DNA from: Lachnospiraceae bacterium
GTDB lineage: Bacteria; Bacillota; Clostridia; Lachnospirales; Lachnospiraceae
Direction of reading: 5' to 3'
Assembly: GCA_017500935.1 (NCBI GenBank)
Contig: JAFVXW010000085.1
Location: 1-64,000, forward strand
DNA length: 64,000 nt
The notes beneath the pieces were generated by a model. It did no database searches and was not told the origin of the DNA. It was given only the letters and a program-made list of their open reading frames with translations. This document shows positions 60,813 to 64,000 of the stretch, in pieces; position 1 is the stretch's first letter, and each line of letters opens with the position of its first letter. Made by a program: the position numbers and the translations under genes.

Positions 60813-62579
60813 TTATTCAATCACTGCCAGAATCGGATCGATCACTTCCTGAGTCAGTACGTTGATAAAGCCAACGTCAGTGATGGAAAGGAAAGGAAGT
60901 GCTGCAAGGCAGATGAAGGATAAGAACATGTAAGGGATCGGAATCTGGGAGCCCATTTCATGTACATAGCCGATCAGCTCTTTCTTTTCTTCAGCCAGTT
61001 CTTCGCAGGACATATCGGTTAACAGACCGCATACAGGGTAAGGGATGCACTTTAATACTTCGCCGTTCTTAACTACGTTCTGTCCGCCGCCAACTTCGAT
61101 CAGGTTGTTGACTGCAACAGCCATATCTTCAAAATTGGTACCCATTACGATGATGTTGTGGTTGTCATGGCCTACGGAAGATGCGATCGCGCCTTCTTTT
61201 AAGTTAAAGCCGCCCATGAATGCCTTGCCGACGTTTCCGTTGATGCCGTAGCGTTCAACCTGTGCGATGTAGAGAACATCCTGTTCCAGATCACACTGTA
61301 CAACGCCGTCCACAACATTGAGTTCCACTTCTCTGCCCTGGGTGATCGGAATCCAGGGTAAGGTATCCATGCAGAGAACTTTTACCTTCTTAGCGCCTTC
61401 GGGAGCCATGATCTTGAAGCTGTCTGCGGTGATGGGATTCTTTAATGCGGTGGTATTTAACAGGCAGGGTTTGTGCTCAGCCTTAGGGTAGGATACAAGC
61501 ATCTTGCCGTTGTCAACGATTTCCTTACCGCCGGAGATAACGCTTAATACCTTAAAGTCTTCCGCGCCGGTGGTGATATTAATGTCTGCACGTTTGCCGG
61601 GAGCCAGACCGCCGATCTCGTCATCCAAATGGAATGCGCGTGCTGCATTTAAGGTTACCATCTGAATTGCGGTTACAAGGTCTGCACCGTAAGAGATCGC
61701 TCTCTTAACCGCATCGTCAAGGTGACCAAAGTTTGCGCCGTCAAGGGTATGTAAGTCGTCAGTGATGATGCTGACTCTGGAGGTGTCCAGTTTTGCTTCC
61801 AGGATCGCCTTCAAGCATGCTTCCATGTTGCGGGCTGCAGAACCTTCACGGATCATTAAGTGACAGCCTTTGCGCACTCTTTCCAGAGCATCTTCGGGTC
61901 CTAAGGATTCATGGTCGGTGGTAACACCTGCTGCCAATACTGCGTTCATGGCAGGGCCCTTCATATCTGCAAGATGGCCCTGATTGGTCATGCCGCGCTT
62001 GGAGTTTACCAGATCCATGGAATTCATCAGGTCAGGGAACTGTGCCAGAATGTAAGGTCCTACTACTTCGGAGATACCTACTGCATCTTTTCTTTCCAGT
62101 GCCTTTTTGATGATCTCGTAGTTAAACTGTCCTGCGCTGGTTTCCAGTCTGGGGGAGAAAGGAACATGGGAAGGAACCACGAAATAGAGCTTTAAATCGG
62201 TTTCAGCAGCTTCTTCCAGAACAGCTTCGATGCCTTCCAGACCTGCAACAACGCCGATTTCATGAAGGTCAGTCATGATCGCGGTGGTGCCGTGTTTTAA
62301 AACCAGTTCTGCAAAAGGACGGATGGAAAGGTTGGAGCTTTCGGGATGGATATGGCCGTCGATGAAACCGGGAGTCAGGTAATTTCCGCCTGCATCGATG
62401 ACTTTGGTGCCTTCACCGATCGCATAGTCCACGTCGCCTACCGCTGCGATCTTATCGCCTGCGATCGCTACGCCGCCTTCATAGATTTCCTTGGTGTACA
62501 CGTTTACGATCTTACCGTTTTTTACAACGATATCTGCAGGGGCCTGGCCGCCTGCAACTGCAATTAATTTTGCATCCAT
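60813..62579 (-). CDS. ade: Adenine deaminase
   Basis: The 588-residue metal-dependent amidohydrolase turns adenine into hypoxanthine for salvage. It shows DGHIHPESSNLS (metal His pair), TDLHEIGVV, PSHVPF, GHLADM, and SIITDDLHTLDGANFG, plus the GVGHDNHNIIVMG-like region SSVGHDNHNIIVMG of the C-terminal domain. Length matches Ade. ATG 62579 is chosen because AAGGAGG lies 8 bases upstream. It starts 20 bases after the stop of another amidohydrolase gene, so the two form an operon. Confidence 0.95.
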   Translation of the reverse strand: MDAKLIAVAGGQAPADIVVKNGKIVNVYTKEIYEGGVAIAGDKIAAVGDVDYAIGEGTKVIDAGGNYLTPGFIDGHIHPESSNLSIRPFAELVLKHGTTAIMTDLHEIGVVAGLEGIEAVLEEAAETDLKLYFVVPSHVPFSPRLETSAGQFNYEIIKKALERKDAVGISEVVGPYILAQFPDLMNSMDLVNSKRGMTNQGHLADMKGPAMNAVLAAGVTTDHESLGPEDALERVRKGCHLMIREGSAARNMEACLKAILEAKLDTSRVSIITDDLHTLDGANFGHLDDAVKRAISYGADLVTAIQMVTLNAARAFHLDDEIGGLAPGKRADINITTGAEDFKVLSVISGGKEIVDNGKMLVSYPKAEHKPCLLNTTALKNPITADSFKIMAPEGAKKVKVLCMDTLPWIPITQGREVELNVVDGVVQCDLEQDVLYIAQVERYGINGNVGKAFMGGFNLKEGAIASSVGHDNHNIIVMGTNFEDMAVAVNNLIEVGGGQNVVKNGEVLKCIPYPVCGLLTDMSCEELAEEKKELIGYVHEMGSQIPIPYMFLSFICLAALPFLSITDVGFINVLTQEVIDPILAVIE

Positions 62580-62599
62580 GGGTTTGTCCTCCTTCTGGG

Positions 62600-63970
62600 T
62601 CAACGGATTGTAGGGAATCTGTCCGGAAGTACGATTCCGGCACGTTTATAGATAGCTTCGGCATGAGCCTGTGCTTCTTTTACAATAACTTCTTCATCCA
62701 AAGTCAGCACCTTGCGGTCTCTCATCAGCCATTTGCCGTCACACATCGTGCTTTCGATATTGGTGGAATGCATTGCGGTAACCAGTGCCGCGATGGGGTC
62801 ATTGACCGGCATCATGGAAGGTCCGAAGGGATTGATGATGATCAGGTCGGCTTTCTTGCCCTCTTCCAGACTTCCGTAGAGATGATCGTCCAGAAGCGCT
62901 CTTGCGCCGTTCTTGGTTGCCATGCAAAGGATATCTGTGGAAGGCACAACTGTGGAATCCAGTCTCCAGCCTTTATGGATCAGGGAGGTCAGCCACATTT
63001 CGTCAACCATATCCATACGGTTGCTGGAAGAAGCGCCGTCTGTACCGATGGATACGCAAACGCCCTTTTCCAGCATCTGCGGGATCTTTGCAAAACCAAG
63101 CACACGCATTGCGGATGCCGGATTGTGAGACACCTTAACATCGTATTTTTTGAACAGATCGATTTCTTCGTTGGTCAGCCATACGGTATGCACTGCCAGA
63201 AGGTTCTTATCCAGAACACCGAGCTTGTGCAGATGGGTTACGGTATTTTCGCCGTATACTTCATTGGTGTAATCAATCTCGGATTTGGCTTCTGCCACAT
63301 GCATGTGGATGCCGACATTATACTTATCAGCCAGTTCCTTGGTCTTTACGATCAGATCATCGGTGTTGTTGAAAATGGTGCGAAGACCGAACCATACCTG
63401 TACTCTGCCGTCAGCAGTGTTATGATATTTTTCCAGATCTTCGATCTGTGCATCCAGCTCTTCCTGGGTGGTTTTCTGCCAGATTGCAGGTAAACCGGTG
63501 CCGCAGTCCATAACAGATTTTGCCAGTTTGCCGCGCAGACCGGACTGTGCCGTTGCCTTAGCCATGCCGCTTACAAACTGTCCGCCGGGCTCGGCAAAGC
63601 TCGTCACGCCGGATTTGATCAGTTCCAGGGAACACATTAATGTAGAGATGTAAGAATCCTCTTCGGTCATATTACTTTCAAAAGGCCACATTCTCTTATG
63701 AAGCCAGGTGATAAAATCCACATCATCGCCCACACCGCGGCTGATCTGCTGGGATGTATGTACATGTGTATTGACAAAACCCGGAAGAATATATTTTCCG
63801 TTTAAGTCGATCACTTCCGCATCGGGTCTTATCAGTGCAGGATCCACTTTTCCGACAGCTTTGATCTTATCATCTTCCACCAGAAGTTCTCCACAGGCAT
63901 ACACCTGGTTAATATCGTTCATAGTCAGGATATAACCATTTTTAAAGTAAGTCTGCTTTACAGTTTCCAT
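62600..63970 (-). CDS. Amidohydrolase of the Atz/Trz type (SAH/MTA or guanine deaminase-like)
   Basis: The 456-residue enzyme has the metal motif GFVNTHVHTSQQISRG, HMHVAEA with the third His, VHTVWLT with the fourth and SIGTDGASSSNRMDM with the metal Asp. This set is shared by S-adenosylhomocysteine/methylthioadenosine deaminase and SsnA or guanine deaminase relatives; I cannot separate them. GGAGGAG is 5 bases before the ATG. It is co-transcribed with adenine deaminase, so a purine-type substrate is likely. Confidence 0.85.
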   Translation of the reverse strand: METVKQTYFKNGYILTMNDINQVYACGELLVEDDKIKAVGKVDPALIRPDAEVIDLNGKYILPGFVNTHVHTSQQISRGVGDDVDFITWLHKRMWPFESNMTEEDSYISTLMCSLELIKSGVTSFAEPGGQFVSGMAKATAQSGLRGKLAKSVMDCGTGLPAIWQKTTQEELDAQIEDLEKYHNTADGRVQVWFGLRTIFNNTDDLIVKTKELADKYNVGIHMHVAEAKSEIDYTNEVYGENTVTHLHKLGVLDKNLLAVHTVWLTNEEIDLFKKYDVKVSHNPASAMRVLGFAKIPQMLEKGVCVSIGTDGASSSNRMDMVDEMWLTSLIHKGWRLDSTVVPSTDILCMATKNGARALLDDHLYGSLEEGKKADLIIINPFGPSMMPVNDPIAALVTAMHSTNIESTMCDGKWLMRDRKVLTLDEEVIVKEAQAHAEAIYKRAGIVLPDRFPTIR

Positions 63971-64000
63971 GTCTCTCCTCCTTTTTTTCGGTTAGTTTTA

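Overview
The window looks like a chromosomal segment of a gut-type, spore-forming Clostridia bacterium, most likely Lachnospiraceae (Bacillota). Pointers are AddAB instead of RecBCD, a PdaB-like sporulation deacetylase, DapF, ThiT behind a TPP riboswitch, a split PurH/PurO pair behind a ZTP riboswitch, the lineage families DUF6062, DUF6106, DUF975 and DUF4867, and strong AGGAGG ribosome binding sites. I see no phage, plasmid, CRISPR or rRNA genes; the only mobile DNA is an IS3-family end at the left edge. The family placement is inference.

Layout. 1-12.9 kb: a fucose/pectin-type glycan locus. Two AraC regulators flank a GH29 fucosidase (plus strand) and a minus-strand row of five genes: a GH95-like glycosidase, an unassigned glycosidase, a GH95 fucosidase, an SGNH esterase and a GH28-like beta-helix enzyme. 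None has a signal peptide and no transporter is present, so they probably act on oligosaccharides already imported. 12.9-23.6 kb: tRNA-Leu(UAG), a membrane-anchored MORN protein, an LtaS-like sulfatase and a YfhO-like protein, AsnA, a HAD phosphatase fused to a CPBP membrane protease, TPP riboswitch-thiT, and an aldose epimerase. 23.7-31 kb: addB-addA. 31-35.5 kb: TetR-DUF6062 operon, a striking acidic protein with 21 cysteines, a roughly 0.4 kb array of ACATGT repeats, and a MocR-type regulator. 35.6-43 kb: glnS, DUF975, a beta-propeller glycosidase, a decayed DUF401 permease, a cluster of hairpins, then ZTP riboswitch-purO-purH.

43-56 kb: small membrane proteins, dapF, the chain acyltransferase/methyltransferase/hslO/nadE, then kduI-kduD-GH105 for unsaturated uronates with a divergent DUF4867 gene, a GH43-like enzyme, a small export protein and hisC. 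56-64 kb: a receptor-like surface protein with Ig-like repeats and a cytoplasmic tail, a VanY-type carboxypeptidase divergent from a PdaB-like deacetylase, and two amidohydrolases including adenine deaminase.

How it fits together: the two carbohydrate regions point to breakdown of pectin-like or fucosylated plant glycans, ending in ketodeoxygluconate via KduI and KduD. The two riboswitches tie thiamine uptake and the last steps of purine synthesis to their ligands. Least explained, and most worth a second look, are the ACATGT array with its neighbouring Cys-rich protein, the HAD-CPBP fusion, the Ig/tail receptor-like protein and the unassigned glycosidase at 7298-9289.
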